In this document: piece by piece, positions 50,253 through 63,881 of the stretch
Position numbering within the stretch: the first letter of the stretch is position 1
Layout of the letters: each line of letters starts with the position of its first letter
Assembly: GCA_013396525.1 (NCBI GenBank)
Contig: VWYX01000711.1
Coordinates: 186,001 to 250,000, forward strand
Direction: 5' to 3'
DNA length: 64,000 nt
Origin: Chaetorhynchus papuensis
Taxonomy: Eukaryota; Chordata; Aves; Passeriformes; Rhipiduridae
The notes under the pieces: generated by a model
The model's input: the letters and a program-made list of their open reading frames with translations, nothing else
The model's database searches: none
What the model was told of the DNA's origin: nothing
Program-made: the position numbers and the translations under genes

Positions 50253-53134
50253 CTTTCCCTCTCTGTGCTTATTTCTATGGACACAAAATGCACACATCTC
50301 CTCTTCTGAAGAATTTCACGTCTCCTCCAAACAATTAAGCTTTTTTTCTAATTAATCTAGTTAAGTGAGAATCATGTATTTAAAGGACATCAGAAAGATC
50401 ACCATTTACTCAACCCCAGGACCAGATTGCAATATGGAGCGAGGTCTTGCCTGAAGTTCCAGACAGAGGAAAAACACTGGAAATCAGACCTCACGTCAAA
50501 CCTGCACTTCAGCCACCATCCTTTTTGGGTATTAAAACCACAAGCAAGAGAGAATCAAGGTGTTGCACAAGCTAAAGGTTTGCACCACCACCTCTGGGAA
50601 GTCACCTTTTTTCCATTTTCCTTGCATTAATCACCACTGACTGTAAAACAACAGAACCACAGGCAGCATAAGGGCAACTTTTGAGTTTCTCTTTTGGGAC
50701 ACAGTAGAAATAGCAAGAACTGTGCAGGGAAGAGCCCTCACATTCATATGACTGAAAGCAAGGAAGAATCAGATTCTGCTCATTCAAGAATAGCAGTGTT
50801 GGCTCTTAAACTGAAGACCACTATCCCAAAACTGTAAGTGGTGAAACACAACAAGGCTCTCAAGGAAAAGTTATTTCAAAAAAATACTGTATATATAAGG
50901 TTTTAAAATATTTAAAGTAAAAAAACCCAAACAACCCAGCCCATAACAAACAGATTACAATTGGAGGCATATCGTTTAGGGAGTCAACACTGAGCACAAG
51001 TTCCTAGATTGGACAGACTCAAAAAAACTTCTGAATATCAAAAAGAAAACCAACAGAAACCAAAAAAATATGCTTCATAAAGAGTTTCTTGACAATGGAA
51101 AGCTAGTATGATGGGAGGTCTGCGAAGTGGCCCCCTGGATTCTCATTTCTTTCCTTTGGAATTGTATTAAAATTCAATTTATTGTTAAAACAAATCATGT
51201 AATATTTAAAGCAAAACTTTCCACTCCTCTTGCAGCTGGGCATCATCGGTATTAACCTGCTCTGGTGTGTAAATCAAATTCAGTGATTCAAAAAGCACTG
51301 CAAAGAAGCAGGTAGCACATTCACTGAGCTCTGCCAGCCTGATGACACTACAGACAAAGCCACAGCAGTTTGACAGGAATCTTTTTACTCCATTCATAAG
51401 GTTCCGTGGAACCCATCATGAATGCAAAGCAAACTGCTGCTGGCTCCTCAGGAATTAATTTGCGACTTGGACTCTGCTGCAACAGAAACTTTGAGGAAAG
51501 GGTATATTTGATTTTGTTGTTGACTTTTCATAGTAGTTGCTACTTAGTATTTGGGGTTTTTTTAACTACAGAATGCCTTAGTTTATTGCATCTCTATTCT
51601 GTAAATGACGTATCTGTGGAATGATTACCAGCACTGAAATCCAACTCCAGTCTACGTACAGCAGAGTACAGGGCAATATATGTGGGTGCTACCATAGTGC
51701 CAAGCATAGTTTTCCCTCTGAAAACTTTACTGGTGTTTTAAGATTTCTAGTGGATTGAATTTGAAAATAATTTATTATCTGTCAGATCTGCAAGTCTGTT
51801 AGTTATGTACTGAAGAATGTGAACATTTTCTAATGATTTAAAAATATGAACTGTTAGCAGGTTTTCTGAAAAGAAAGGAAGATGTAAAAAAAAGCATTTA
51901 ATCTTTCTCATTTGCCTTAAGAAAAAAAAAAAAATCATTTTAATAAGCCTCACAACACTTTTAAAAAACCTTAGTGAAAAAACCTTTTAAAAAATCAGTT
52001 CCTAGAAATACCTCTTGTAGAAGAGGAGATAAATTAGTGTTCAGGACTGAATTGACTACCTTAAAGAGGACACCAAAAAATAAATTTAAAACCAGTAATA
52101 TTTGTATTTTACGTATTAAAATTAGAAAAGAGGTTTTGGTTCTTTCCACATTCAGAAATTTGTCAGGTGGATACTGACATTCCTCCTGGATTTAAGAAGA
52201 GATACTTATAATGCACTGTAGAGTATTATCACTGTATTAAAGGTGATGCATACATTAAAACCAGTCACATGGCAAAAAAATAAAAAGGAAACCCTAGGAA
52301 ACAGGCTTCTGAGAAGCATAACACCTTTCAAAGATCACCTGCAGATAACAGGAAAAAAGCAACCATTAGCATAACTCCCTCCTGCTGTGGCCAGTCAGCT
52401 ATCCTGCAGGCTTGTAGAAACCCAGGAACATCCTCCTGCTTAATGAATTCTCTCCTCACAGACTGAAGCTATCCTTTCCCCTGGAGCCTCCTCATGTACA
52501 AACTGTAGCTGAATTTGACCCCGACTTGTCAATGTTTGCTCCCTTACTTTAGAAGCAGTGGGCTTGAGGGTCTGTCCTCTGAACTACAGAAGTCAGCTGG
52601 CCAAAAATTCGTAAAAGCCTCACAAAATGACATTTTCAGCAGGAAGCAGCTGACTGGAGCCAACACAGAACTTGTTTGAACACCAGACCAAGCAAACCAT
52701 ACTGAACCAGATCCATGTTGGCAACTCCACCCAAATGACAGAATTTGGGATCAGCCATGGGCAGAGACCAGAAATAGCACTAAGGTCACCGCAGGAGGAA
52801 GAGCTTAAGGTGAATGAAAGGGACTCAGACAATGAAGGCCTAGTGACCCAAAAAACTTTCTTCAGTGTCCACTGCTCCTTCCAAGCCTGAAACCTTGCTT
52901 TGTCTCACACATGAAGCTGGAAAAGGAACAGCCAAACTTCTGAAAGCAAAAATTATGTGTAATAATTTATCCAAAGTCCTATTTTTTAGGCCTGATCAGC
53001 ACTAGTTCTTGAGGAAAGAGTACTTCTCCCCTGGTATGACCTGCCACCAAAAGGCAAGAGTAACTCAGGTTTTTGTTAACAGATCCCTTGGGACAGATTT
53101 GTGTGACATGACTCTGAGTGGTGAGTGTTTATAA

Positions 53135-53180
53135 ATACATACATACATACATTCATATATATATGTATGTATGTATGTAT
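53135..53180. repeat. ATAC/GTAT microsatellite forming a perfect 18-bp inverted repeat
   Basis: The arm 53135-53152 (repeating ATAC units) is exactly complementary in reverse to 53163-53180 (repeating ATGT units), with a 10-base loop TCATATATAT. A cruciform or hairpin is possible. Similar units continue to about 53190. Confidence 0.9.
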
Positions 53181-55539
53181 ATGTATATGTTTATTTTAGA
53201 ACAATCTGGTTGCAATGGAAAGCAGGTATGTAGCCCTTTTGGTTGTTATTATCCACAGTAATATACCATATAAAAACATAAAAATAACTCTTAAGAGAAT
53301 ATATAAGGAAAAGGCAGAAAGAGAAAGAAGGGGTAAGAGTAGAAAGATATCAACTCCTGTGGATCCAGTGACAAGACTTGATTGTTGCAATTTCAGTGTT
53401 CATCAGCCAAAGGGATGGTCACAGTCTTGACCCATCAGGGATTGGGGGAAGCCCACAAAACATAAAAGTTTAATGGGTTATTAACGCTCCAGTCTTTCAC
53501 ATCCTCTCCCTTATTTTCAACTTTTGTCCTGCCAGTTTTGAAAACATTTCAAATTAATTAGTCTAATTTCAATTAATTAATTTCCCCCATTTGAAAAAGA
53601 TTAGGGGAAAAAATGCAACCCAGACCAGAGAACCTTGTTTTATCAAGGGAGCGTATTGGTCACCACATGCTCCTCACCCAGACTACGCTAGGACTCTAAA
53701 CACTGAACTGGAGCAGCTAAGTCTGTGAGGAGTGGAAAGCTGACCTCCAGGGTAGGAGATGAACTGAACGTGGGTGATGCTCCCACCTTGCCATGCCCCT
53801 GCAGTGACGCCTCACCTGGAGCAGCACGGCCTCTGCTGCCTGGGAACCCACCCAGCCTGGGGAAGCCTTGGAAGCCTCAGCAGCCCCTGCCATTCCTGAG
53901 GCTGGCTCTGTCTCTGCTCTCTGCTGGTAAGTCCATGAGGCCTCAGCCCCTCTTTACCTTTCTGCTTCATTTCAGAAATCCCTGTCAGCAGAGCTGCTGC
54001 TGAGGAAGGTGACTCTTCCTTCCCCCAGCGGCAGCTGAGCTGGAGAGCTCTTGTCAGGGCTTGTCAAACAGGCAGCCATCCTGCCTCCTGCCCAGCCCTG
54101 CCCAGCCCTGACACCACACAGGAGCCTGAGTAAGACAGACAGTTTTACCATTGGGCACAAACAAACAAACTCCTCTGTGTAGGTGCACAGACAAACTTGG
54201 ATTTGTTTTTTCTAATGCATCTGCTCAAAACAAATAGTAGCTTGAGTGTGGTGCAGGGACAGAAATTCAGTCTCAGCTGCATTTCTCCTATCCAGAAGCA
54301 TCTCTGAATAAAACTCATGTCTCTTATAAAGAAAGCAATTAAATCCAGAAAAGGCACAAATAATTTTAGTGTAATATGTTTTGTGCAATGTGTCCCTGAT
54401 GGACAAGGACATCTGTCATGCAGGCACAGACTGCTCCATCTGGGTCGTGCTACTTGTTAGACTTTGCTATCTCTTGTCCCAGGCAGATTCAGCTTGGATT
54501 CAGGAGCTTCAGAATGAGTTTTTACACTTTGAAATGGAATGTCTTCTGTACATGGGCTGATGTTAGCAATACATTTCAAGCTACCTTCAATGCACGCTGG
54601 GGTGGGACATTTGTTCCCACTAAACACATCTGGGCTATCGCTCACTCCCAGACATTAAGGTAATTTATCCACATCCCACTTTGCCACTGATGACAACTTG
54701 GCACTTGTCCATGAAACAAGAGCATCTGAGAGGCCTGTTCAATATTTAACCTCACATCAAGTGTTTATCACCTTTGTAGGATATTAATTTGGGTGTTACA
54801 TATTTAATAAATGCCCCATTTACTCCAGCAGAGAAAAGGGTGCTTCATTTTTTTTATCAATTAAAACACTTTTTAAAATATGCAAACACTGTCTCTGTAA
54901 GTAACAGCCCCTAATGACCTATCCACCATTTCCAGTAATTCATAAGGATAAATTAGTTTTCCTGTCCTCTTCCCAAATTCTCATGCTTTCTGTGACAGTT
55001 TCTTACCTATCACTCAAGCCAAGTCCCAGACACCTCATGGCTCACATACTGAAAAGGTGTATTCTTCACATGCCAGGACAGCCCTAAACTCACCGTCTGG
55101 GTAAAACCAGCATTCAGCTCTGCTCTGTCACCCTGTCAGTGGAACTTGTAGGAGTCAGTCTCTTCCCAAGCACTCCCCAGATGGGCTAAATGCTGTAGTT
55201 AGGGAGCTGTGTGGCATTTGCCACTTCCCCAGCTGAAATGGGCTCAGCTCATGCCACAGCAACCTCAAGAGCTAAGACACATCGTGCCCTACAAAATCCA
55301 TCAGAGGCCAGCAGCTGTCCCCTCATGTGCACTGAAAACACAACCACATGCTGCACAATTCAGCTGAACAAGCTTCATTCTTTTGCTACATCTCATCAGC
55401 ACACCTTGTTCATCTTGCCCCAGGCATGGACAAATGTAGTGGCCCCACTAGAAGGAAACAGGAATGTTACTTGTAAGCAGATTTCTTGGAGATAGAAGCT
55501 GTACCCTCCCTTGCCCAGGCCCACTGTTGTGCTGCCCTT

Positions 55540-55560
55540 CAGCAGCAGCAGCAGCAGCAG
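55540..55560. repeat. Seven-unit CAG trinucleotide repeat
   Basis: Seven uninterrupted CAG units, read as CTG on the other strand. I see no conserved protein around them, so a polyglutamine or polyserine tract is not supported. Confidence 0.9.
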
Positions 55561-57209
55561 TGAGGAGCTGTGATGGCTGCAGTGCTGAATCCTTTCACTG
55601 CTGCACTCTGTGAACCCCAAACCAGCGTGTGAGGATGATGCTCCTCAGAAGTGGGACTGCCTGCAAAGCCCAGTCCTCACGGTGTTGCTGGATCTGTCTG
55701 GGCCACTGCCACCAGCCAGAGACAGGCATGCTCTGCAAGGAAGGACACACTGAGCTCCCTGGCAGAGGACAGGCTGCTGTCTTACCCCATCAGTGACTTC
55801 AGGCCTAAGGATGCCCAAATATTCTCTCACTCCCTCCATGCACAGGCCAGCAAGCTGACAGTGTGAATCAACCGGTTGCAGAAATCACAGATAAAGGCCA
55901 AAGTCTCTTCAGCTGAGTTGGTAAGTGGCCAAGGTAGCACAGAAAAAACAGTTATTGATGGAAAGGGACAGAGGCAAACAGGAACCTAGGCTTTCACCCT
56001 GGCTTTAGTGAGGACTTTTCACTCACTTTGCTCCTCTGTGTCTGGATTCCCCTCACCCTTCATGTACTTAGACTAGAGTTAAATTCTTAGATCCTTTTAT
56101 TTTCATATACAGCTTCCTCTCTCTGCTTATATAACATATCACAAGGAGCCTGTGCTCTTCAGCAGGGCCTTTTAAAACCTACCTAAAAGTAACATAATGT
56201 AATGTAATACAGCAGCATCCTCACTCAAAACCTTTGGGATAATACTAAACTTGTACTAAATACAAAGCCAGAATTTTATGCTGGCTTGAACACAATTAAT
56301 TTGATAAATACAGATACAGTGTAGAAAAAAATATGCAGATTTAGAAATATAGAATTTCAGAAACACAGATTTACTGTTTTGAGGAAAACATTTACAGTAA
56401 CACATGGGTGTAGAGAAGCTCTGGTTCTCATGCCCACATTCAACTGCCATTGCCTCGACTGAGAGGGAATTTTAAAAGGATATAAAAAGCCAGTGATTAA
56501 GATTTTGAGGATTGATTTGGTAAGGACAAAACCACAAACATTTTTATAGAACCATTCTTTAAAAAAGAAAGACATATTTCTGAAAAAAATGATCATCCAG
56601 ATCTTACAAAGAAACTTTAGACCCTATAGCATTTTAGCTTTGGCTAGCTTTGGCCTCTCTGCTTACATGAAGTCTCTTTCAAACTGAGCTGCCATTTGCT
56701 CTTTCTGGTTTTTGTTTTTTCCTTTTGTCCTGTTCAATTCAAATTCTCAAGTGGTTTCACAATGACGGAACATTTCTACTCAGCCAAAGTGGAAGTCAGC
56801 CAAGATACCCAGATGAAGAGATTTTCAGATGAGCTGGGGGAAATTCATTATGCTGAAGGAACATCATTATTTTCAGTAGCATTTGGTAAAGTGGAATAGG
56901 CAGTGGGTGATTATTAATCATAGAAACATTAGCACTTTGGCTCCTCTATGCAACCTTTCCTCCTCTGCTTTGGTTTCTCTGAAGTCACACTTGCTCCGGG
57001 CTATTAGTCTTGGACCTCTGTTGTACCTACTCTCTCAGCATCAGCAGTGATGGAGAAATTTCCTCTGCAAAATTAAAGCTGGAGATGCTGCTGTTATACA
57101 AAAGCAATCAATAATGTTACTTAACCCAGAACACTGAGAATGCTACAGCACACACAGCAAAAGCATGCCATGATCACATATTTTTTTCCACTCATATAAA
57201 AAAAATAAA

Positions 57210-57380
57210 ATCATAGACTAGCTTGGGCTGGAAGGGACCTTAAAGATCACCTAGTTCCAACCCCCCTGCCATGGACAGGGACACCTTTCACTGGGTTGCT
57301 CAGAGCCCCATCCAACCTGGCCTTGAACACTCTCAGGGATGGGGCATCCATGGTTTTTCTGGGAAATCCATTGACACTTA
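57210..57380 (-). mobile_element. CR1 LINE 3' end, minus strand
   Basis: The + strand reads ATCATAGACTAGCTTGGGCTG, then GGAAGGGACCTTAAAGATCA, CCCCCCTGCCATGGACAGGG and CCAACCTGGCCTTGAACAC, the antisense CR1 3' terminus followed by the end of the RT ORF. It is 5'-truncated after about 170 bp and less diverged than the other copies here. Confidence 0.92.
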
Positions 57381-60300
57381 CAGTCTAACCTTTCCTTGGT
57401 CTCATCTGCCAGTTAGATTAATCAACCTTGATAGTACCTGGAAAAGGAAATACAGAGACCCACCTCTAGGACCCTAAGCTCAGAGCCAGATCCTGATTTT
57501 GAGAAAAGAACAAAAGCATCTCATGAAAATTTCCCAAATGTGCTCACTGCAGATCCACCAGCTGGCTATTGTTTTGAAGGAAGCTAAAAGATTGAAAAAC
57601 CTAAAAGATGGCGTGTACCAAAAAGGGAAAAAGTGAATCTTAGTAGTGACAAACAGGACACAACTCTGGCTTATTTAACCCAGAAAATGCTCCCATGAGG
57701 CTTAAGTAGTAAAAAGCGTGTAAATGTCAAAGAGCATCAGTTAACCTTGTTGAATGAACTTGGATCTTAATGACATTTACCAAGAAACAACTGCAAAAAA
57801 TCCAAGCACCCGTGTACCAGCTATTTTGGGACAAGTGAAATACTTGTACTACATCAACTATGCTATGCTTTTTAGGTTGATTGAACTTACCTACACTGAA
57901 TCTCTAGAAGTCAAAATTATTAGAGATAGGCTGTAATGGCTGTTCTGGTACTGGAAGTCTATTCTTTTTTCTTGCACAGTGGTCAGAGACTGATATGTCC
58001 CAATAGAGCTCACATTTCAGTAGAGGAAGAGGCAAACTAGTAGGCAGAAATGGATGACAATATGGTAAGAGGTGGGCTGTGGTCTTCCTTCCCTGTTGCC
58101 ATAAACCAGCTGTTTCAAAGAGACATGTGAACTCTAGACAGTGTAGACAGGAGTTTTGCTTCAGCTGACAGGAGTATGACAGGAGCATAAAGGAGCTCCA
58201 TTCAGTAATGTTATTTCTGAATCAAAGCTCAAGCTTTGCAGTCTGCAAGCAGATCAAGTTACCTGATGACTCACGAAATCTGGACTGGGTTCCCAGTGTA
58301 CATGCCCACATTTGTTTATCCCTGAAATCTGAAAAAGAATCCAGCCTCGATAAACCATAGTATCTTTCCCTGGTCCTTCTGCCTGAAAAGAAAAATTCTA
58401 CCATTATTGGCACTGGCAAAACCCATAAAACCAACATAGAGAAGCAGCACCAGGTGAGGTGGTCCATAAAGTAAAGGAAAGCATATGTGTGCCAAGCTGC
58501 TGCATAATAGAGGGGCTGGAACCTAATGTGGATTTAGACCTTCTCAAATCACAGCAGGATTATCTCAGTTAAGACGAAGAATTCATTCCCGTCATCAAGA
58601 AGAGGGAAGGGTAAGTTTTACTTTTCTTCCAAGTAATGCTTCTGGACGGCAGCAGTGTCTGCTCTCTCCATTGTGAGAGTGAAATAATAAATAATGACGC
58701 AAAGACCTTCCCCTCTCCCCTGCATTCCCAATTTCTGTTGCATTTCAGAAGCAGGCAAAGTGATACCCAATTTGTCCAATGGGCATTTCCTCCTCTAGAG
58801 TCAGACGGAATTGAATATTGGATGCACAAGCAAGCCCACTATCTAAATTGCATACAATTTTTTCTTTAAAAACCAAAAAGTTATTAAATTCTGTTGTGCA
58901 ATGCCCTCTTCACGTTAGGTTAATTAAACCCCTTAGTTGCAGGGGGATGAGATATTTTGTGCCCTGAGTAAGCAGGGCTGGAAGACTTGAGCCTTATTTC
59001 TTCTTGGGATGATCAGTTAGAGATGAGAAATCACAAAGGCAATGAGTGCTTGTCTGCTGTGACTGAGCTCAGCTTGACAGCTGGCCAGCCTAATGCTAAA
59101 TGTGCTAATCCCGATAAAAGCAGGGCAATTAATCAGAGCACAGCAAGGACATGCCCGTTAGCAGTGCTGAAAGCAAGCAAAGGAAACCTTCCCACGTTAC
59201 AATACAGACTCTCCTTCCCCAGAGAGCTTTCGGGATACCTATTATGGAAATGTTTACTTGGGTAGCACTGAGGGGGAAATGGTGCAGTGAGGCTGCTGAC
59301 GGTGACAGCCGTGACGTTTTACAAGGGAAGCCAGCAGTTATCTGCACAGAGGGACACCAGCAAAAGGATTTCCTACCTTCTCTGTGATGGGTCTCATAAG
59401 AAAAGTTAAACCAGAAAAGAATACACAGTATAATTCAGAAACTGACCTGCTCTAGCAAGGAAAGACCTTCTCCTGTTACAGTCAGAGTGAATTGCACGTG
59501 GTTAATAATTAGGAGACATCTTTTGGTCAGATGCAATAATCCATGGAGTTAAAAGAATTGCCGTTAAGGCACAAGAGATTCCTGCTAATGCTTCAGGTAA
59601 AAACCTACCACTTTTTTACACTGACCATGGCTGCTTACCAAGATTTCATTTTAATTTTTTGTAGAATTACATTATCTACTTTAAGGAATAAAACTCCTGT
59701 TGAAACAAAGGCCTGGAAATCCTCTCTTCAGTATCCATCTCTTGAGTAAGTCACCAAATGCGCTCAGAGGAATATACGGATGGAAACTCAAGATGTGCTG
59801 CAGCCCTTCACACACCCCCAGAGCAAACCCTGGCTTGGTCCCTCCCTGTACATGTGGAACCCTGCCCCATGAACTGGATGAGGAGGAGGAGGAGTGGCAC
59901 AGCCACCCAGAAAAGGGGCAGAGGCAGGGAGTCTGCCTGGGTGTTGAGGGCTGGCTCTGCTCAGCTGGCACAGCAGTGGCTAGGAGAGGATGTGGTTTGG
60001 AAACTGGACACTCTGTGTGCATTCAGTTGTGCTAGCTCTGGATTTTGTTGCCTGTGGCTGTATGGACACCGACCTGATAGGTTTGCTGTTTTTCTGACTA
60101 AAGGGTTACACAGACCGAGACAGAGCAAATTACAGGACTGTTTAATATTTCACCCTGAGTCAATGGACCTTGGGCTCCTACTAAACCATTTGCCAAGCTA
60201 TAGGAGGATTTCCATGTGAAGAGATCACTGGATTCATAGCCTCTAAGGCCCAAAGGAGTCATTTTCACAAGCCAGCTGGGTATCCTGTAAAGCCTAGACT

Positions 60301-63300
60301 GCAAAATGCAGGACATGTGTGGGGACCTTGAACAGAATGTTCTCTCTTTTATCAAAAAAAAACTTGGATCTTCTTGGATCTTGGATCTTCTACAGAAAAA
60401 AATAAATCCCGTTGAGACCATCCAACAATAACGGCAACGGATGGGACTCTTCACTAGCTGATGAGAGAAATAACAGACAGCAGCTATGGAGTGGAAGTCT
60501 CTGTCCCCAGAAACAAAAAAACATTGTTTTCATAATGGCAGAAGGTACCCCAGCTACCAGGGAGCTACATTTCTCCTTTTCTGAACAGAGGGTTTGCACT
60601 TAGCCATATGTTAACTCAGAAGATGACAGCTCACAGAAAAATTGAATGAGGTAGTAAAAAAAAAAGCAACAGGGAACTGCCTGCTGGATTGTTACGAAGA
60701 ATTGCTGTAAGAAAATGTTCATCCTGCTAGGCATTTGCAGGAGCACTGGCATTCAGCTGCTCTCCCATTGTTAAATTATCTAGGAATGACAGCTGCCACC
60801 TTTGCTAAGTGGTGTTGGAACAGATTCAGCCATGGCAGGGGTCATGTACAGAAAGCATGTTCCTTCTCACAGGCACGACGCCAAATGCCCATGCTTTGCA
60901 TATATGGCTACAGCAAACTTATAAAAAAAACAAACAGAAAAGAAGAGTGGGAATGCAGATGGAAAGAAGGAACAAGAAAAGAAGCATTACTAGTTTGCTC
61001 TCACACATGAAACAGCCAGATAACCTGTATAGGTACTGGTTCCAGGCAAGCTCTAAAGATGTAATAATTTAACACCACAGAAAAGAAAATCCTCACCCCA
61101 GCAGCATCACTGCTGCAGTTAGGCTTGCTCTGCTCACTGCCGGAACATGCACTCAGGGTCAGTTTTCCTGTGTGGGCTTTGTAGGCAATATGTCTTGGCC
61201 CAATAGTAATTCACGGTGCATTTGGGCAAGGAGAAACCCTGCGGGCTTTCCTCGTTCTACAAGAAGGTAAGATCCCCTGGCCAGGGATGGATGCGGGTCC
61301 TTTCCCGCAGATGGAGCCCTTGCCCCAGCGAGCAGCCGCTCCACGGCTGAGCCCCAGCCCGGGGAATTCCAAGAGGGTTTCAGCTGCTCCTTCTCTCGCT
61401 TTTATCAGACCGGGATTTTATTTTCACTCTGGGACATTTGCATTAAATGAGCTGGTTTTATTAGCCAGTATCAGGAGAAGCCAGGATGGTAGGGAATTAC
61501 AGAGGGTAGCTCAGTACTAGCCTAACAGGGGGTCAGGATCACAGAGGGAATTGAAAAGAAGTATGAAAGCAGATCTTTCAAGTAACTCCTTTTGTTGGGG
61601 GTTTTCGGTTTGGTTGTTTTTTCTTCCCTTTTTCCAGGAAAACTCCCATTCTGCAGGAATCTGTAAAATCTGACAGTGGTTTGAACCCCTTTCCTATCGT
61701 TGCCTGTAATTAGCCCCTGACAATCCTGCAAGACTCATTTATGGATAACTCTGCTTGCCCAGGTGAGAGGAGTGGGGTGTTTATGCCATTCATGCAAGAG
61801 GGAAAACCAAGTGGTTGAGCCCAGAAAGCCATGATTGCTGGAAAAAGCCAACACAGATCTGCAAATGAATTTTTTCCCTAAAATATTCTAGGTTTCAAAT
61901 TTTGTTTTATCTATAATTAGGAGAAAACAATTTTTAAAAGTGCTCAAAGAGTAGAGCTATACATCCAAATAAATCACACTAAACCTGGTAAAGTGATACA
62001 TGCTGATGATCTCCAAATGTTTTATTTGGAAGCTGATATAATGTCATTGAATTGTTTTTAAGTGGTTTTGTTCAAAGAGCGAATGGAGATATTTTTGGAG
62101 GGAAGCTGGTCACGCTGGTCAGGAGACAGGTCAGACTTGGAAGGAAGGAAACATAACGCAGGTTTTAGCCAAGCCAAAATTAAAACTTCAGCATTTAAAA
62201 AAAGTTTTAAAATAATTTTGAAAATATTTTGGTTCTGTGTCAGTGAAACTGACCTAATTTCACAATTTATGGGGAATTAAATAGTTTCATCTGAAAAAAA
62301 AAAAATCAAGAACAAACCCAGCAATATTTTTGATCCTGAAACACCACATTTCTTGGCTGCCAGTGCAGCAGAGAATTAGATTATAGTACTGAGACAGATG
62401 TTATCAATAATAGTAGGCCAAGAAGTAACTACATATCTCAGTACGAGAGAGTCGTCAGTATTCTGAATCTTGTCAGGCTATGAGGGAACACAAGAACATT
62501 CCAGGAAAATCCAGAGTGGTGACATTAGGTAATGTCACTGCTCAGAAAACTGCTATGATGAAGATAAATGAGTGTACTGAACGTGCTGCTTTCACACTGG
62601 GTGAGCAATGAAGCACGAGCCCCCACAACTGTAAGAGTTTTTGTGATACTTTAAAAATGTTTAGTTATTTATGTTACAGAACCACAAACTTCATCAGTTT
62701 GGAACTGAGCCTCCCAGGTTCTCACCCAAACCTTGTCTTGAGTGAACCTGACAAAATCCAGGTAGTCCTTTCCTTGAAAAGCCGAAGAGTTCCAGTGAAC
62801 CGCTGAATGCCATCTGCAGCAGAGGAAAGGTTGTTCAGACTGCAAGGATCTGCTCAAGGACCAGTCTCCAGACAGCAGGTCTTTGGAAGAAGCCTTCCTT
62901 GCCCTCAGAGGCACTGCCTTTCTCAGCAAGACACAGGCAGCAGAAGGTCCTCAGATCGATGTTGCAAGATAAAAGAAATATGAAGAGCAGACTCTTAATT
63001 GTCAAAATTACCATGAACACTTAGGAGCCATGCAACCAGAATACATCTTATATCCATTATATTTGCTATTCAGCACTTGTATAATTCAGTATTTTAAATA
63101 TAAAGTATCTTTTCATAGCTGGTATTATTTCTCCTTAAACTTCCCAGTATGAGAATGGACTCGTTTATGTACCACAGCTTTTAACCTAACACTGTTGTAA
63201 CAATATGGAGCTTTATTTAGGGTAACATCTACTACTTAAGCAAAGTATAAATTTAATCACTCTGTTCACCAAGAGGATTTAATCTTATTAGAAAGGACGA

Positions 63301-63789
63301 AGAAGGAGAGATGGGAAAATTTCTCTGCAGAATAAACCCATTAACACCTTCTTCTTACAAAATAAACCAGGACAATCTTTCTGTGTGGTATGAAGATAGA
63401 AAAGGCATTTCTACCTCTTATTTAATAGGCAGTGTTGGTTAGCAATGAGAGCTGATACTGCCTTCAATGAGTATCCCAAACACTGCAAGTCAGCAGAAAC
63501 ATTTATCATTTTCACATGAATTGTTCAGCTTGGGTAATGATCCAGGATGACACTTCTGCAGTAAAACATTCATGCACAAAAGTAAATTAAGTTCATGCTG
63601 TCATCGGCTGCCAGATTTTTCCACACAAACCAGTCCTTTGCTAAGGATCTATCAACTGTTTTAGCTACCAGAAAAAATAAAAAATCATGCGGGAGATAAC
63701 ATTTGGGGGATAGCTTTCAGCATTTAATAGTCTGAAATCATGGAAAGCAAGGCTCTAGCTCCTCTTTTATACATGCAGTTAATTCTTTA

Positions 63790-63790
<1 letters not shown>
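57381..63790. other. Intergenic, no gene recognised
   Basis: Mostly AT-rich unique sequence. It holds a three-copy imperfect CTTGGATCTTC repeat (about 60362-60392) and several short unrecognised ORFs, the longest 153 codons at 59758-60219 with low-complexity composition and no known motif. No RNA gene or transposon could be supported. Confidence 0.5.

Positions 63791-63877
<87 letters not shown>
63791..63877. repeat. 87-base uninterrupted poly(A) tract
   Basis: An uninterrupted run of A from 63791 to 63877, far longer than the other A or T tracts in the window. It could be a genuine mononucleotide repeat, a retroposed mRNA tail on the + strand, or an assembly or sequencing artefact. The sequence just before it (TTATACATGCAGTTAATTCT region) has no AATAAA within the last 40 bases and is not recognised as part of a known mRNA. 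Confidence 0.9.

Positions 63878-63881
<4 letters not shown>

Larger units (their letters stand above)
50258..57209. other. Intergenic, no gene recognised
   Basis: No exon, RNA gene or clear transposon is recognised. It contains a tetranucleotide hairpin repeat (53135-53180) and a short CAG repeat (55540-55560). The segment 53720-54120 is somewhat more GC-rich and has small ORFs on both strands, but nothing resembling a known domain. Confidence 0.5.

Noticed and set aside
56696..56899. 67-codon ORF that looked exon-like
   Set aside because: I could not match it to a known protein, and there is no partner exon nearby; the balanced composition alone is weak evidence.
59758..60219. 153-codon plus-strand ORF
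   Set aside because: No recognisable domain, overlapping ORFs in other frames on both strands, no splice or promoter signals and mixed low-complexity composition; probably chance.
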